Positions 16,646-25,309 of a stretch of 64,000 nt of DNA are shown piece by piece; position 1 is the stretch's first letter; each line of letters opens with the position of its first letter. The translations under genes and the position numbers were made by a program. This stretch comes from Gammaproteobacteria bacterium (GTDB lineage Bacteria > Pseudomonadota > Gammaproteobacteria > SZUA-229), in NCBI GenBank assembly GCA_013041745.1, contig JABDRN010000049.1, positions 1 to 64,000 of the forward strand, in the 5' to 3' direction. A model generated the notes under the pieces. It did not search any database and was not told the DNA's origin. It was given only the letters and a program-made list of their open reading frames with translations.

Positions 16646-17974
16646 TTAAATATCATAGGCTCTGCGTACCAGTGAAATCGGATGTTCCGGTTTGCTGCCA
16701 TCAGCCAGTCCTGCCTCGATATGATGCCCGGCCATGGCGCAGTCACTGGTATAGACGTCGGCACCGCTCTGTTTGACGCGGTTAACCACGGGCTTGCAAA
16801 TTTTCATCGCCGTATCATGACACTCGCTCTTGAACGTGTAAGTGCCGTCATGACCAGAGCAGCGTTCGATAGGTAAGACTTCAGTATCAGGGATCAGTTC
16901 CAGCGTATCTCGTGTTTTCATACCGATGCGCTGTACACGTTGATGACAGGCGACATGGTAGGAAATTTTGCCCAGTGGTTTTTTGAAGTCGGTGTTCAGT
17001 TTGCCGGCCTTATGACGCAGCATGAGGTATTCGAAAGGATCGAACATGGCCTGTTGCACCTTGATCACATCCGCATCATTCGGGAACATCAATGGTAGTT
17101 CCTGTTTGAACATCAGCGTACAGGAGGGGATCGGTGTGACGATATCCCAGCCGTCATCGACCAGTTTTGCCATGATCTTTATGTTGTTGTCTTTCAGGCG
17201 GGTAACCGTATCCAGGTCACCGAGCTCCAGTTTGGGCATGCCGCAGCACTGGGCCCCCTGTATCAGCTGTACCTGCAGTCCGTTATGTTCAAAAACCCTG
17301 ATCAGGTCTTCGCCGATATGGGGCTCGTTATAATTACCGTAACAGGTTGAAAATAGTGCTACTTTACCCGTGGTGCTATCGGTTGCTTCGGCAGTATTAT
17401 CTGCCGGAGTATGTTTACGGTTACGCTTGACCAGTGTATTGGAGACATATTTAGGCAACAGAGAATCCGGGTGTATGCCCAGTGTCTTATCCAGCAGGCT
17501 GCGGCTGATGCCATTATTGTTAACCGCGTTCACCGTCTGCGTGATTATGGGTATCGTAGCAAGTTTGCCCAGGGTATCGGTCGAGGTGAGCAAGTTATCA
17601 CGTTTTTTGGTATCACCATTCTTAAATTTTATCGCTTTGGCACGTAACATCACATGCGGGAAATCCAGGTTCCATTCATGAGGTGGAACATAGGGGCATT
17701 TCGTCAGGTAACACAGGTCGCACAGATAGCAGTCATCGACCACTTTCCAGTAATCTTTTTTATCGACGCCGTCGACCTCCATGGTGTCTGACTCATCGAC
17801 AAGATCGAACAGGGTAGGGAAAGAGCCACATAAGCTGACACAACGGCGACAGCCATGACAGATATCGAAAACGCGTTCCATCTCTGCAAATAATTTATCT
17901 TCGTCCCAAAATTCAGGGGTGTCCTGTCCCAGGGGATGTCTGGTGGGGGCTTCTAAGCTACCTTCTCTGGCCAT
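16646..17974 (-). CDS. GlpC/HdrB-like Fe-S protein with two CCG domains
   Basis: A 442-aa electron-transfer protein. Near the N-terminus are two 4Fe-4S motifs: CHGCRRCVSLC (about 38-48) and CYLCDLCYLTKCP (about 82-94; the last gap is four residues, one more than usual). Two CCG-type domains follow: one with STCYGNYNEPHIG and QCCGMPKLELG, the other with HVACHQRVQRIG and ERCSGHDGTY, where the expected CCG is CSG. It resembles GlpC and heterodisulfide-reductase HdrB/D subunits, but no glpA/glpB or hdr genes are adjacent. Position between rubrerythrin and DUF3501 suggests it feeds electrons to rubrerythrin. Confidence 0.88.
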   Translation of the reverse strand: MAREGSLEAPTRHPLGQDTPEFWDEDKLFAEMERVFDICHGCRRCVSLCGSFPTLFDLVDESDTMEVDGVDKKDYWKVVDDCYLCDLCYLTKCPYVPPHEWNLDFPHVMLRAKAIKFKNGDTKKRDNLLTSTDTLGKLATIPIITQTVNAVNNNGISRSLLDKTLGIHPDSLLPKYVSNTLVKRNRKHTPADNTAEATDSTTGKVALFSTCYGNYNEPHIGEDLIRVFEHNGLQVQLIQGAQCCGMPKLELGDLDTVTRLKDNNIKIMAKLVDDGWDIVTPIPSCTLMFKQELPLMFPNDADVIKVQQAMFDPFEYLMLRHKAGKLNTDFKKPLGKISYHVACHQRVQRIGMKTRDTLELIPDTEVLPIERCSGHDGTYTFKSECHDTAMKICKPVVNRVKQSGADVYTSDCAMAGHHIEAGLADGSKPEHPISLVRRAYDI

Positions 17975-18002
17975 GATCTTCTCTTATTAGTTATATAGTT
18001 AA

Positions 18003-18039
18003 AAAAGGCCAGACCCGGATTTCGCCAGGCTGGCCTTTT
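18003..18039 (-). terminator. Intrinsic terminator between rubrerythrin and Fe-S genes
   Basis: On the minus strand AAAAGGCCAG (18039-18030) pairs with CTGGCC (18012-18007) and continues into a T run reaching 18001, downstream of the rubrerythrin stop at 18075 and before the Fe-S gene start at 17974. It would cut transcription after rubrerythrin, letting only read-through or a separate promoter supply the two downstream genes. Confidence 0.8.
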
Positions 18040-18074
18040 ATATGGACGTATTAAACCTATACGCGGGAACCCGC

Positions 18075-18491
18075 TTAGTCCATGTTATCCAGTGCTTTCT
18101 GGAAACGGTTAGCGTGTGAGCGCTCTGCTTTGGCTAATGTTTCAAACCAGTCAGCAATCTCGTCGAAACCTTCGTCACGGGCAGTTTTAGCCATTCCCGG
18201 GTACATATCAGTATACTCATGAGTTTCACCAGCAATTGATGCTTTCAGGTTTTCGTTGGTGCTGCCGATCGGTAAGCCGGTAGCTGGATCGCCAGTTTCT
18301 TCCAGATATTCAAGGTGGCCGTGTGCATGACCGGTTTCACCTTCCGCAGTCGAACGGAATACAGCAGATACGTCGTTGTAACCTTCAACATCAGCTTTTG
18401 CAGCAAAGTAAAGGTAACGGCGGTTTGCCTGAGATTCACCAGCGAAGGCGTCTTTCAGATTCTGTTCAGTTTTACTATCTTTTAAGCCCAT
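18075..18491 (-). CDS. Rubrerythrin, diiron domain only
   Basis: A 138-aa ferritin-like diiron peroxidase that reduces hydrogen peroxide to water in the cytoplasm. Diiron ligands appear in [16 protein letters not shown] (about 15-30), [16 protein letters not shown] (about 49-64), [10 protein letters not shown] (about 85-94) and [12 protein letters not shown] (about 122-133). The C-terminal rubredoxin domain of classical rubrerythrin is missing, since no CxxC pairs are present, so an external electron donor is needed. A GGAGAG Shine-Dalgarno precedes the ATG. It heads the rubrerythrin / Fe-S / DUF3501 gene set. Confidence 0.93.
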   Translation of the reverse strand: MGLKDSKTEQNLKDAFAGESQANRRYLYFAAKADVEGYNDVSAVFRSTAEGETGHAHGHLEYLEETGDPATGLPIGSTNENLKASIAGETHEYTDMYPGMAKTARDEGFDEIADWFETLAKAERSHANRFQKALDNMD

Positions 18492-18553
18492 CTCATCTCT
18501 CCTAAGTTAGGGTTAGTCTAAAAAGTGTGTGCAGAGTCTACACTAATTTTTTG

Positions 18554-18568
18554 TTAGATTAATTCTAA
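18554..18568. promoter_or_regulatory. ICE-like palindrome over rubrerythrin -10 box
   Basis: TTAGA-N5-TCTAA (15 bp) covers the -10 hexamer. It resembles the published iron-control-element pattern (TTTAGAA...TTCTAAA) bound by Irr-type regulators, and an Irr/PerR-like regulator is encoded 2.6 kb away. A protein bound here would block RNA polymerase. The match is by eye and one base from ideal symmetry. Confidence 0.5.
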
Positions 18569-18590
18569 ATTGACAGGATTGTCATGTCAA
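18562..18590 (-). promoter_or_regulatory. Rubrerythrin sigma70 promoter
   Basis: On the minus strand: consensus TTGACA (18590-18585), exactly 17 bp of spacer, then TAGAAT (18567-18562). The start of transcription would fall near 18555, giving a leader of roughly 64 nt. The spacer also contains the short palindrome TGACA-N4-TGTCA. Confidence 0.78.
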
Positions 18591-18751
18591 GTGAATAATC
18601 TTTATCTACTGCTGAATGGCCATAAGACCTGTCATCAGCACCATACAGATCTGAATTATTAAAAACAATTCATCGCATAATTTATGGTGTATTGATATCG
18701 ACAATATCTTATCATTCGGGTTCGCCGATTTTTATTACATTGAGGATTCCG

Positions 18752-20158
18752 ATGACACGCGAAGTAGATGTTGCCATTCTAGGGGCGGGCAGTGCAGGAC
18801 TGTTTGCATTATCACAGGTTAAACGTGAGACCGATAATTACGTGCTGATCAACGGTGGCGAGCTGGGTACTACCTGTGCGCGCGTCGGCTGCATGCCGTC
18901 CAAGGTGCTGATCCAGGTGGCAGAGGACTTCCACCGTAAAAGTATATTTGATCGTCATGGTATCGATGGTGCAGAAGAGCTTTCAGTAGATATACCGGCA
19001 AGTATGGAGCATGTTCAGGATCTGCGTGATATGTTTGTTGATCGAACATTAGGCGTGACCGACGGGCTCGACGAAGAGCATCTGATCGATGGTTATGCAA
19101 AATTTATCTCTAATGATACGGTGGAAGTCAACGGTGAGCAGATCAAGGCGAAAAGCATCGTTATCGCTACCGGTTCTACACCCGTCGTAGCAGATGCATG
19201 GCAGGCATTTTCTGACGATATCATCACCACTGATGAGTTTTTCGAGCTGGAAGATCTGCCATCTTCAATGGCTGTCATCGGGCTCGGATCCATCGGATTA
19301 GAGATCGGTCAATCGCTGCACCGTCTCGGCATCAACGTAACCGCAGTTGATCAGCTGCATAACGTCGCCAAGCTTGATGATGACAAGGTCAATGACGTAG
19401 CGATAGCTACCATCGGAAAGGAGTTTCCGCTATGGCTGGGTGAGGCCGCTACACTGGAAAAAGTTGAGGACGGTATAAAGGTCAGCGCCGGTGACAACGA
19501 GTCAGTCGTCGATAAGGTCTTGGCCAGCCTCGGCCGCAGACCAAACCTCGGCAGTCTGAATCTGCAGGCAACGGATATCAGGCTGGATGAGCATGGCATC
19601 CCTGAATATGATTCGCTAACCATGCAAGTTGGTGATCTGCCGATCTATATCGCGGGCGATGTCAACATGGATCGCCCTTTATTGCATGAAGCCGGGCATG
19701 AGGGCCGAGTTGCCGGTTATAACGCTATGCAGCACGCATTAAATGGCGAGGTCGAAAAATTTAAACGCAAAGCGGCCCTCGCTATCACTTTCTGTGACCC
19801 TAATATTGCTACCGCAGGTGCACAACTGTCCGAGTTGAATGAAAGTGAAATTGCTATCGGTGAGATCCAGTTTGCACCGGTTGGGCGCGCGCTTATCATG
19901 GGTAAGAACAGGGGGCTGCTGAGGCTCTATGTGCAGAAGTCCGATGGATTACTGTTAGGCGCATGTATGTGTTGTGTTAAAGCCGAGAACCTGGCTCATC
20001 TCATCGCCTGGTCGATCCAGAATGGTATGACCGTGTTCGATATGCTGAAGATGCCGTTTTATCATCCTGTTATCGAAGAGGCGCTGCAGGCTGCGCTCTA
20101 TAATGTGCTGTCAGAGCTGGATATCAAGCAGGATCTGGTCGAGCTGGAGAGGTTGTAA
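18752..20158 (+). CDS. Dihydrolipoyl dehydrogenase-like flavoprotein disulfide reductase
   Basis: A 468-aa FAD- and NAD(P)H-dependent oxidoreductase. It shows the FAD site LGAGSAGLFAL, the redox-active pair in TCARVGCMPSK (CxxxxC), the pyridine-nucleotide site IGLGSIGLEIG, the second FAD motif YIAGDVNMDRP and the catalytic HPVIEE near the C-terminus. The ATG at 18752 has TGAGGA upstream and starts with the FAD-binding strand; upstream codons do not fit the family. No 2-oxoacid dehydrogenase subunits are nearby, so it may act alone as a disulfide or quinone reductase. It is divergent from rubrerythrin and could share its regulation or supply it with electrons. Confidence 0.88.
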   Translation: MTREVDVAILGAGSAGLFALSQVKRETDNYVLINGGELGTTCARVGCMPSKVLIQVAEDFHRKSIFDRHGIDGAEELSVDIPASMEHVQDLRDMFVDRTLGVTDGLDEEHLIDGYAKFISNDTVEVNGEQIKAKSIVIATGSTPVVADAWQAFSDDIITTDEFFELEDLPSSMAVIGLGSIGLEIGQSLHRLGINVTAVDQLHNVAKLDDDKVNDVAIATIGKEFPLWLGEAATLEKVEDGIKVSAGDNESVVDKVLASLGRRPNLGSLNLQATDIRLDEHGIPEYDSLTMQVGDLPIYIAGDVNMDRPLLHEAGHEGRVAGYNAMQHALNGEVEKFKRKAALAITFCDPNIATAGAQLSELNESEIAIGEIQFAPVGRALIMGKNRGLLRLYVQKSDGLLLGACMCCVKAENLAHLIAWSIQNGMTVFDMLKMPFYHPVIEEALQAALYNVLSELDIKQDLVELERL

Positions 20159-20174
20159 AGAAAACAGCAGTGTT

Positions 20175-20243
20175 GTCATCTCGACCAGGGGGAGAGATCT
20201 TACATGCTCGAGGTTGTAGACCTCTCCCGCCGGTCGAGATGAC
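20175..20243. repeat. Long palindromic intergenic element (REP-like)
   Basis: GTCATCTCGACC (20175-20186) is exactly complementary to GGTCGAGATGAC (20232-20243); inside, GGGGGAGAG pairs with CCTCTCCC (20221-20228). The layout GTCATCTCGACC...GGAGAGATCT is like dispersed palindromes known from many bacterial genomes. Here it sits between convergent genes and could also end transcription of both. Confidence 0.7.
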
Positions 20244-20253
20244 GATCAAGGAA

Positions 20254-20826
20254 TTAGTGCTTGCTGGTTTTTTCTAACAGGCTCTCATGCAGCGGCATAC
20301 CATTTTTAGAAATCTGCCTGTATGCAGCACGGCTGCCGGTCTCCTGCCACAGATCCATCGCTGTAATTGGCTGCATTGCCGGTGTGCTGAACTGGCGGAT
20401 AGTCTGCAACAGGTCCATCAAAAGGATAAAACTTTCTGCAAGCTGATGGTATAGGTCGGCAATTCCCTGTTGCGTTACCGTGCTGATATGGTGATAGGCA
20501 GAGCGACCGAGGTCAACATAATAGCTGACATCGACCTGTCTTTTTGCTGCTGAAGCCGGGTATAGACCTGACACCAGCAGGCACTGGTCACCGATGTCAC
20601 GCAGATGTTCGCTGCGTAGCTTGTTTGGCAGGCGGTGTGACTTCAGGTAATCGATAGCGAGGGCTTGAGTGTTAAGTTGCTGATTTTTTGTGAACCGCAT
20701 CAGTGTGAACACCAGGTAGCTTTGCATGGCCTCATCGAGATGGCAGCCATAGTCCTGTTCCGCCTCCTGCACCAGGGTATGCCACTGGCACAGTTCAGAT
20801 GAATCTAAGATGAATTTTTTACTCAT
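20254..20826 (-). CDS. Conserved-looking hypothetical protein, 190 aa
   Basis: No family recognised with confidence. It is a helical cytoplasmic protein (MSKKFILDSSELCQWHTL at the start; HLDEAMQSYLVFTLMRFT; then LYPASAAKRQVDVSYYVDLG; then LYHQLAESFILLMDLLQTI). No catalytic motifs or membrane segments are seen. It is single, convergent with the flavoprotein gene across the palindromic element, and divergent from glyQ with 146 bp between. The start ATG at 20826 is preceded by GAGAGGAT, a usable ribosome-binding site. Confidence 0.7.
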   Translation of the reverse strand: MSKKFILDSSELCQWHTLVQEAEQDYGCHLDEAMQSYLVFTLMRFTKNQQLNTQALAIDYLKSHRLPNKLRSEHLRDIGDQCLLVSGLYPASAAKRQVDVSYYVDLGRSAYHHISTVTQQGIADLYHQLAESFILLMDLLQTIRQFSTPAMQPITAMDLWQETGSRAAYRQISKNGMPLHESLLEKTSKH

Positions 20827-20972
20827 GTTTCCATCCTCTCGCTAAAAATAGATGAGTTTTTGAGCATTTATTAAAATTGTTGCTCTAGTTATAGCCCTTT
20901 TTAATGCTAAACGCCAAGGAAAAGCTGACTTGGGTTATACTTCGCACTTTATTTTAAGATAAGAATTTTTAC

Positions 20973-21899
20973 ATGGCTTACGACGTTTCGACATTCCAGG
21001 GACTCATCTTCGCGGTGCAGGATTACTGGCAAAAACAGGGCTGTGCCGTGCTGCAGCCGCTCGATATGGAGGTGGGTGCAGGCACCTTTCACCCGGCAAC
21101 TTTTTTACGGGCGATCGGTCCCGAGCCATGGCGCTCAGCCTACGTGCAACCGTGCCGCCGTCCGACCGATGGTCGTTATGGCGAAAACCCAAATCGGCTG
21201 CAACACTACTATCAGTTCCAGGTAGTATTGAAGCCTTCTCCGGATGATATCCAGCAGCTGTACCTGGGCTCGCTGGAGGCACTGGGATTCGACCTGCTGG
21301 AACATGACGTTCGCTTTGTCGAAGATAACTGGGAGTCGCCGACACTGGGTGCCTGGGGGTTGGGCTGGGAGGTCTGGCTGAATGGCATGGAAGTGACCCA
21401 GTTTACCTATTTTCAGCAGGTGGGTGGACTGGAGTGCCGGCCGGTGACCGGTGAGATAACCTATGGCCTCGAGCGTCTGGCGATGTACCTGCAGGAAAAA
21501 GAAAGCGTATTTGACCTGATCTGGACGCGCGGCCCACAGGGCGATGTCACCTATGGCGATGTGTTCCATCAAAATGAGGTCGAGATGTCTACCTACAATT
21601 TTGAGCAGGCAGATACTGAAATACTGTTCAAGCTGTTCGACGACTGTGAGTCTGAAAGTCAGCGACTGATCGAGCTGGGTCTGCCGCTGCCGGCGTATGA
21701 GCTGGTGTTAAAGGCATCACACGCCTTCAACCTGCTCGATGCCAGGCATGCTATCTCGGTGACCGAGCGGCAGCGATTCATCTTGCGGGTGCGTACCCTG
21801 TCAAGGGCGGTTGCGCAGGCTTACTATGATTCACGCGAAGCCCTGGGCTTTCCGATCGGTAACGCCGGTGCGCAAGCAGCGAAGGGAGATGTAGCATGA
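20973..21899 (+). CDS. glyQ: Glycyl-tRNA synthetase alpha subunit
   Basis: Catalytic subunit of the tetrameric alpha2beta2 enzyme that charges tRNA-Gly. The sequence is highly conserved: [20 protein letters not shown] at the start, [20 protein letters not shown] (motif 2 region) and [12 protein letters not shown] (motif 3). Length 308 aa is standard. Its stop overlaps the glyS start by 4 bp (ATGA), so the subunits are translationally coupled. Confidence 0.98.
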   Translation: MAYDVSTFQGLIFAVQDYWQKQGCAVLQPLDMEVGAGTFHPATFLRAIGPEPWRSAYVQPCRRPTDGRYGENPNRLQHYYQFQVVLKPSPDDIQQLYLGSLEALGFDLLEHDVRFVEDNWESPTLGAWGLGWEVWLNGMEVTQFTYFQQVGGLECRPVTGEITYGLERLAMYLQEKESVFDLIWTRGPQGDVTYGDVFHQNEVEMSTYNFEQADTEILFKLFDDCESESQRLIELGLPLPAYELVLKASHAFNLLDARHAISVTERQRFILRVRTLSRAVAQAYYDSREALGFPIGNAGAQAAKGDVA

Positions 21900-23980
21900 G
21901 TACCGATAAGGTAAAGAATTTATTGATAGAGCTGGGTACCGAAGAGCTGCCGCCAAAAGCTCTGCAGAAGCTGTCGCAGTCGTTTACTGCGGGAATCGTC
22001 AATGGACTGAACAAAGCCGGCTTTGATATTGACGAATTTGAATCATTTGCTTCACCAAGAAGGTTGGCAGTATTGATCAGAGATGTTGCTTCATCACAGC
22101 CAGATCGAGAAGTCGAGCGCAAGGGGCCAAGTCTGAAGGCGGCCTATGATGCTGATGGCAATCCGACCAAAGCGGTCATGGGTTTCGCCAGATCCTGCGG
22201 TGTCGAAGTCGATGCGCTACAACAGCAGGAAACTGACAAAGGCGTCTGGCTGGTATTTAAAGCCACGGAAAAAGGTCAGGCTTTATCTGCTCTGATCGAA
22301 GATATCATCAATCAGTCACTATCTCAGCTGCCGATACCAAAACGCATGCGCTGGGGTAGTTATGATGCTGAATTCGTGCGCCCGGTGCACTGGCTGGTAT
22401 TGATGCATGGTGATGAAGTCATCGATGCCGAAGTCCTCGGGCTCAAGTCTTCAGCGAAAACTTTTGGTCATCGTTTTCATGCTCCGCAAGCGATCACTCT
22501 AAACAGTGCAGATGAATACCAGGATAAACTCCTGTCAGAAGGTTTTGTTATCGCTGACTTTGAGCAGAGAAAACTAAGTATAGAAAAACAGGTTGTCGAG
22601 GCCGTTGAGAAGCTCGATGCTGAGGCGATAATCGATGAAACATTGCTCGATGAAGTGACCGCTCTGAACGAGTGGCCGGTTGCCGTTGCTGGCGAGTTTG
22701 ATGAGATATTCCTCGATGTCCCGGCTGAAGCCTTGATCAAGACCATGCAGGATAACCAGAAGTATTTTCCTGTGCGGGATGGTAATGCAAAGTTGAAAAA
22801 CTATTTCATTACCATCAGCAATATAGAGAGTAAATCGCCCGGGAAAGTAAAACAAGGTAATGAACGTGTCGTTCGCCCGCGTCTGGCAGATGCAAAATTT
22901 TTCTGGGAGCAGGATCAAAAACAGCCGCTGGAGTCATTTAATAGTGCACTGGAAACGGTCGTATTCCAGAAAAAACTTGGCACTATCGCAGACAAGACAA
23001 GACGCGTTACCCGCCTGGCTGAATCTATTGCGAAACAGCTTGGTGCTGATACGGAGTATGTAAGCCGAGCTGCACTATTGAGCAAGTGCGACCTGATGAC
23101 CGATATGGTCGGTGAGTTTGCCTCACTACAGGGCGTCATGGGTAAACGCTACGCACAGAAGGCGGGAGAGGCTGATGAAGTCGCTGCAGCGCTCGATGAG
23201 CAGTACATGCCGCGTGGCGCCAGTGATGACACCGCGAGTACCATGACCGGGCAGATCCTTTCTATCAGTGACAAGCTCGACACCCTGGTCGGTATTTTTG
23301 CTATCGGTCAGAAACCTACCGGTGAAAAAGATCCCTATGCGTTGCGCAGGGCATCGCTCGGAATTTTACGCACGGTCATCGAGCGTAGACTTGATCTTGA
23401 TCTGAAGCAGCTTATCGCAGAGTCTGCTGCACTGCTCAAAGATAAGGTGGATGCCAGTGAAGCAGAGGCCGAAGTATTCGACTATATGATAGAACGCCTG
23501 CGCGCTTACTATATCGATCGCGATGTCAGTACAGATGTTTTCGATGCGGTATCAGCACTATCACCATCGCGGCCACTGGACTTTGATCAGCGCATCAAGG
23601 CGGTCACAGCTTTCCGTAAACTTGCTGAAGCGGAAAGTCTGGCAGCTGCAAATAAGCGTGTTGCCAATATCCTGAAGAAATCAGCAGCCGATAGTGCGGC
23701 TTCGGTCGATGAGAGTCTGTTATCAGAGGATGCTGAAAAAACACTGTACCATTCATTGACGGCTTTAAGCCAGACGGTAGAGCCGATGTTTGAATCCGGT
23801 GATTATGAGAATGCCTTGAGTGAGCTGTCTTCATTGCGTGACCCGGTCGATGCGTTTTTTGACTCGGTCATGGTGATGGCTGATGATGACGCGATCAAGA
23901 ATAATCGAATAGCATTATTGAATTCGATGAACCAGCTGTTCCTGCGTGCAGCAGACTTGTCTCGCCTGCACCAGTCATAG
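21896..23980 (+). CDS. glyS: Glycyl-tRNA synthetase beta subunit
   Basis: The 694-aa tRNA-recognition subunit of the bacterial glycyl-tRNA synthetase. Recognised from [15 protein letters not shown] at the N-terminus, [16 protein letters not shown] and [25 protein letters not shown], and [17 protein letters not shown]. The C-terminal anticodon-binding-type domain is present. It starts with ATG overlapping glyQ and is followed 25 bp later by gmhB, so this operon continues. Confidence 0.98.
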   Translation: MSTDKVKNLLIELGTEELPPKALQKLSQSFTAGIVNGLNKAGFDIDEFESFASPRRLAVLIRDVASSQPDREVERKGPSLKAAYDADGNPTKAVMGFARSCGVEVDALQQQETDKGVWLVFKATEKGQALSALIEDIINQSLSQLPIPKRMRWGSYDAEFVRPVHWLVLMHGDEVIDAEVLGLKSSAKTFGHRFHAPQAITLNSADEYQDKLLSEGFVIADFEQRKLSIEKQVVEAVEKLDAEAIIDETLLDEVTALNEWPVAVAGEFDEIFLDVPAEALIKTMQDNQKYFPVRDGNAKLKNYFITISNIESKSPGKVKQGNERVVRPRLADAKFFWEQDQKQPLESFNSALETVVFQKKLGTIADKTRRVTRLAESIAKQLGADTEYVSRAALLSKCDLMTDMVGEFASLQGVMGKRYAQKAGEADEVAAALDEQYMPRGASDDTASTMTGQILSISDKLDTLVGIFAIGQKPTGEKDPYALRRASLGILRTVIERRLDLDLKQLIAESAALLKDKVDASEAEAEVFDYMIERLRAYYIDRDVSTDVFDAVSALSPSRPLDFDQRIKAVTAFRKLAEAESLAAANKRVANILKKSAADSAASVDESLLSEDAEKTLYHSLTALSQTVEPMFESGDYENALSELSSLRDPVDAFFDSVMVMADDDAIKNNRIALLNSMNQLFLRAADLSRLHQS

Positions 23981-24005
23981 GCACCGAGTAAACGGTCGAT
24001 ATCAC

Positions 24006-24545
24006 ATGAAGCTAATAGTACTAGATCGAGATGGTGTGATAAATCATGATTCTGATGCATATATCAAAAGCAAGGAAGAATGGCTGCCTATCGACGGCAG
24101 TCTGGAAGCCATCGCGCGTTTGAACCATGGCGGTTACACCGTGGTGGTCGCGAGTAACCAGTCAGGTCTGGCCAGGGGGTATTTTGATATCGAGGCTCTG
24201 TCGTCCATGCACAGGAAAATGGACCAGATGCTGGAGAAGATCGGCGGCCGCGTGGATGCGGTCTTCTACTGCCCGCATGGCCCCGATGATGGCTGTACCT
24301 GCAGGAAACCCAGGCCCGGTATGTTATTGGAGATAGGTCAGCGTTTTAATGTCTCGCTAAAAGATGTTGTTTTTATCGGTGATAGTATCTCTGATATCAA
24401 AGCCGCGAGTAATGCAAATGCGAAAGCGGTGCTTGTCCGCACAGGTAAAGGTGTAAAAGCAGAAAAGATATTGCAGACAGAATGCAAGGCTGATGTCCCG
24501 GTATATGATGATCTGAGCGCTGCCGTAACGGCAATACTTCTGTAA
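24006..24545 (+). CDS. gmhB: D-glycero-beta-D-manno-heptose-1,7-bisphosphate 7-phosphatase
   Basis: A 179-aa HAD-superfamily phosphatase of the ADP-heptose pathway for lipopolysaccharide core. The nucleophile/acid pair is in LDRDGVIN, motif II in ASNQSG, the zinc loop in YCPHGPDDGCTCRKPRPG, and motif IV in FIGDSISDIKAA. The start at 24006 is chosen because MKLIVLDRDG is the family N-terminus. It sits between glyS and plsC, an order common in gammaproteobacteria. Confidence 0.95.
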   Translation: MKLIVLDRDGVINHDSDAYIKSKEEWLPIDGSLEAIARLNHGGYTVVVASNQSGLARGYFDIEALSSMHRKMDQMLEKIGGRVDAVFYCPHGPDDGCTCRKPRPGMLLEIGQRFNVSLKDVVFIGDSISDIKAASNANAKAVLVRTGKGVKAEKILQTECKADVPVYDDLSAAVTAILL

Positions 24546-24562
24546 CTATTACATTGACTCTT

Positions 24563-25309
24563 ATGCAATCAATTCCCGTCTTATATATCCGATCCTTATT
24601 ATTCTGGATAGGATTCATCTTAAATACCGCTGTCTTCGGCACAGCAGTGGTGCTGCTGTTTTTTACGCCTTCATCTTTTCGTTTACAGATCGCCAGGATA
24701 TGGTCGCATGTAAATAATTTTCTATTGAAAGTTTTCTGCGGCATAGATTTTACTGTCGAGGGTAAAGAGAATCTTGACCTGGATACCGCGATCATACTGA
24801 GCAAACATCAGTCGACCTGGGAGACGCTGGCGCTGCACTCTTTTACCCCGAGCGTGCACTGGGTATTCAAACGTGAACTGATGTATATCCCTGTCTTCGG
24901 CTGGGCACTGGCGTTAACAGACCCGATAGCGATCAACCGTGGCACCGGAAGAGTGGCGGTGAAGCAGCTGTTAAGTGAAGGCACAAAAAAACTCAATGAC
25001 GGCAAGTGGATGGTGCTGTTCCCGGAAGGTACCCGTACCGCACCGGGCAAAACACATAAATATAAAATTGGCGGTGCCCTTCTGGCTGAAAAGAGCGGTT
25101 ACCCTGTTATACCTATCGCGCACAATGCTGGTGAGTTCTGGCCCAGGCACAGTTTTATCAAGTGGCCGGGTACAATCAGTGTGGTCATCGGGCCTGCGAT
25201 CGAGACAAAGGGACGCCTGGCTGATGATATAAACGAAGAAGTTTATAACTGGATAGAGAGCAAGATGAAAGATATCAGTGATGAGTCTCGCTGGAACCGT
25301 AAAATTTAA
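24563..25309 (+). CDS. plsC: 1-acyl-sn-glycerol-3-phosphate acyltransferase
   Basis: Makes phosphatidic acid from lysophosphatidic acid at the inner membrane. A strong N-terminal membrane segment (residues about 8-40) is followed by the acyltransferase motifs KHQSTWETLAL (HX4E, in place of the usual HX4D), GWALALTDPIAINR, FPEGTRTAPG and a YPVIPIAHNAG segment. About 248 aa. The ATG at 24563 is preferred; an in-frame TTG at 24554 would add three residues. It overlaps the convergent TatD-type gene by 4 bp. The Glu variant is often seen in this subgroup, so activity is probably retained. Confidence 0.9.
   Translation: MQSIPVLYIRSLLFWIGFILNTAVFGTAVVLLFFTPSSFRLQIARIWSHVNNFLLKVFCGIDFTVEGKENLDLDTAIILSKHQSTWETLALHSFTPSVHWVFKRELMYIPVFGWALALTDPIAINRGTGRVAVKQLLSEGTKKLNDGKWMVLFPEGTRTAPGKTHKYKIGGALLAEKSGYPVIPIAHNAGEFWPRHSFIKWPGTISVVIGPAIETKGRLADDINEEVYNWIESKMKDISDESRWNRKI

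Noticed and set aside
16646-17974. Anaerobic glycerol-3-phosphate dehydrogenase subunit GlpC
   Set aside because: The domain order is similar, but glpA and glpB are absent and the neighbours are rubrerythrin and DUF3501, so a glycerol role is unlikely.
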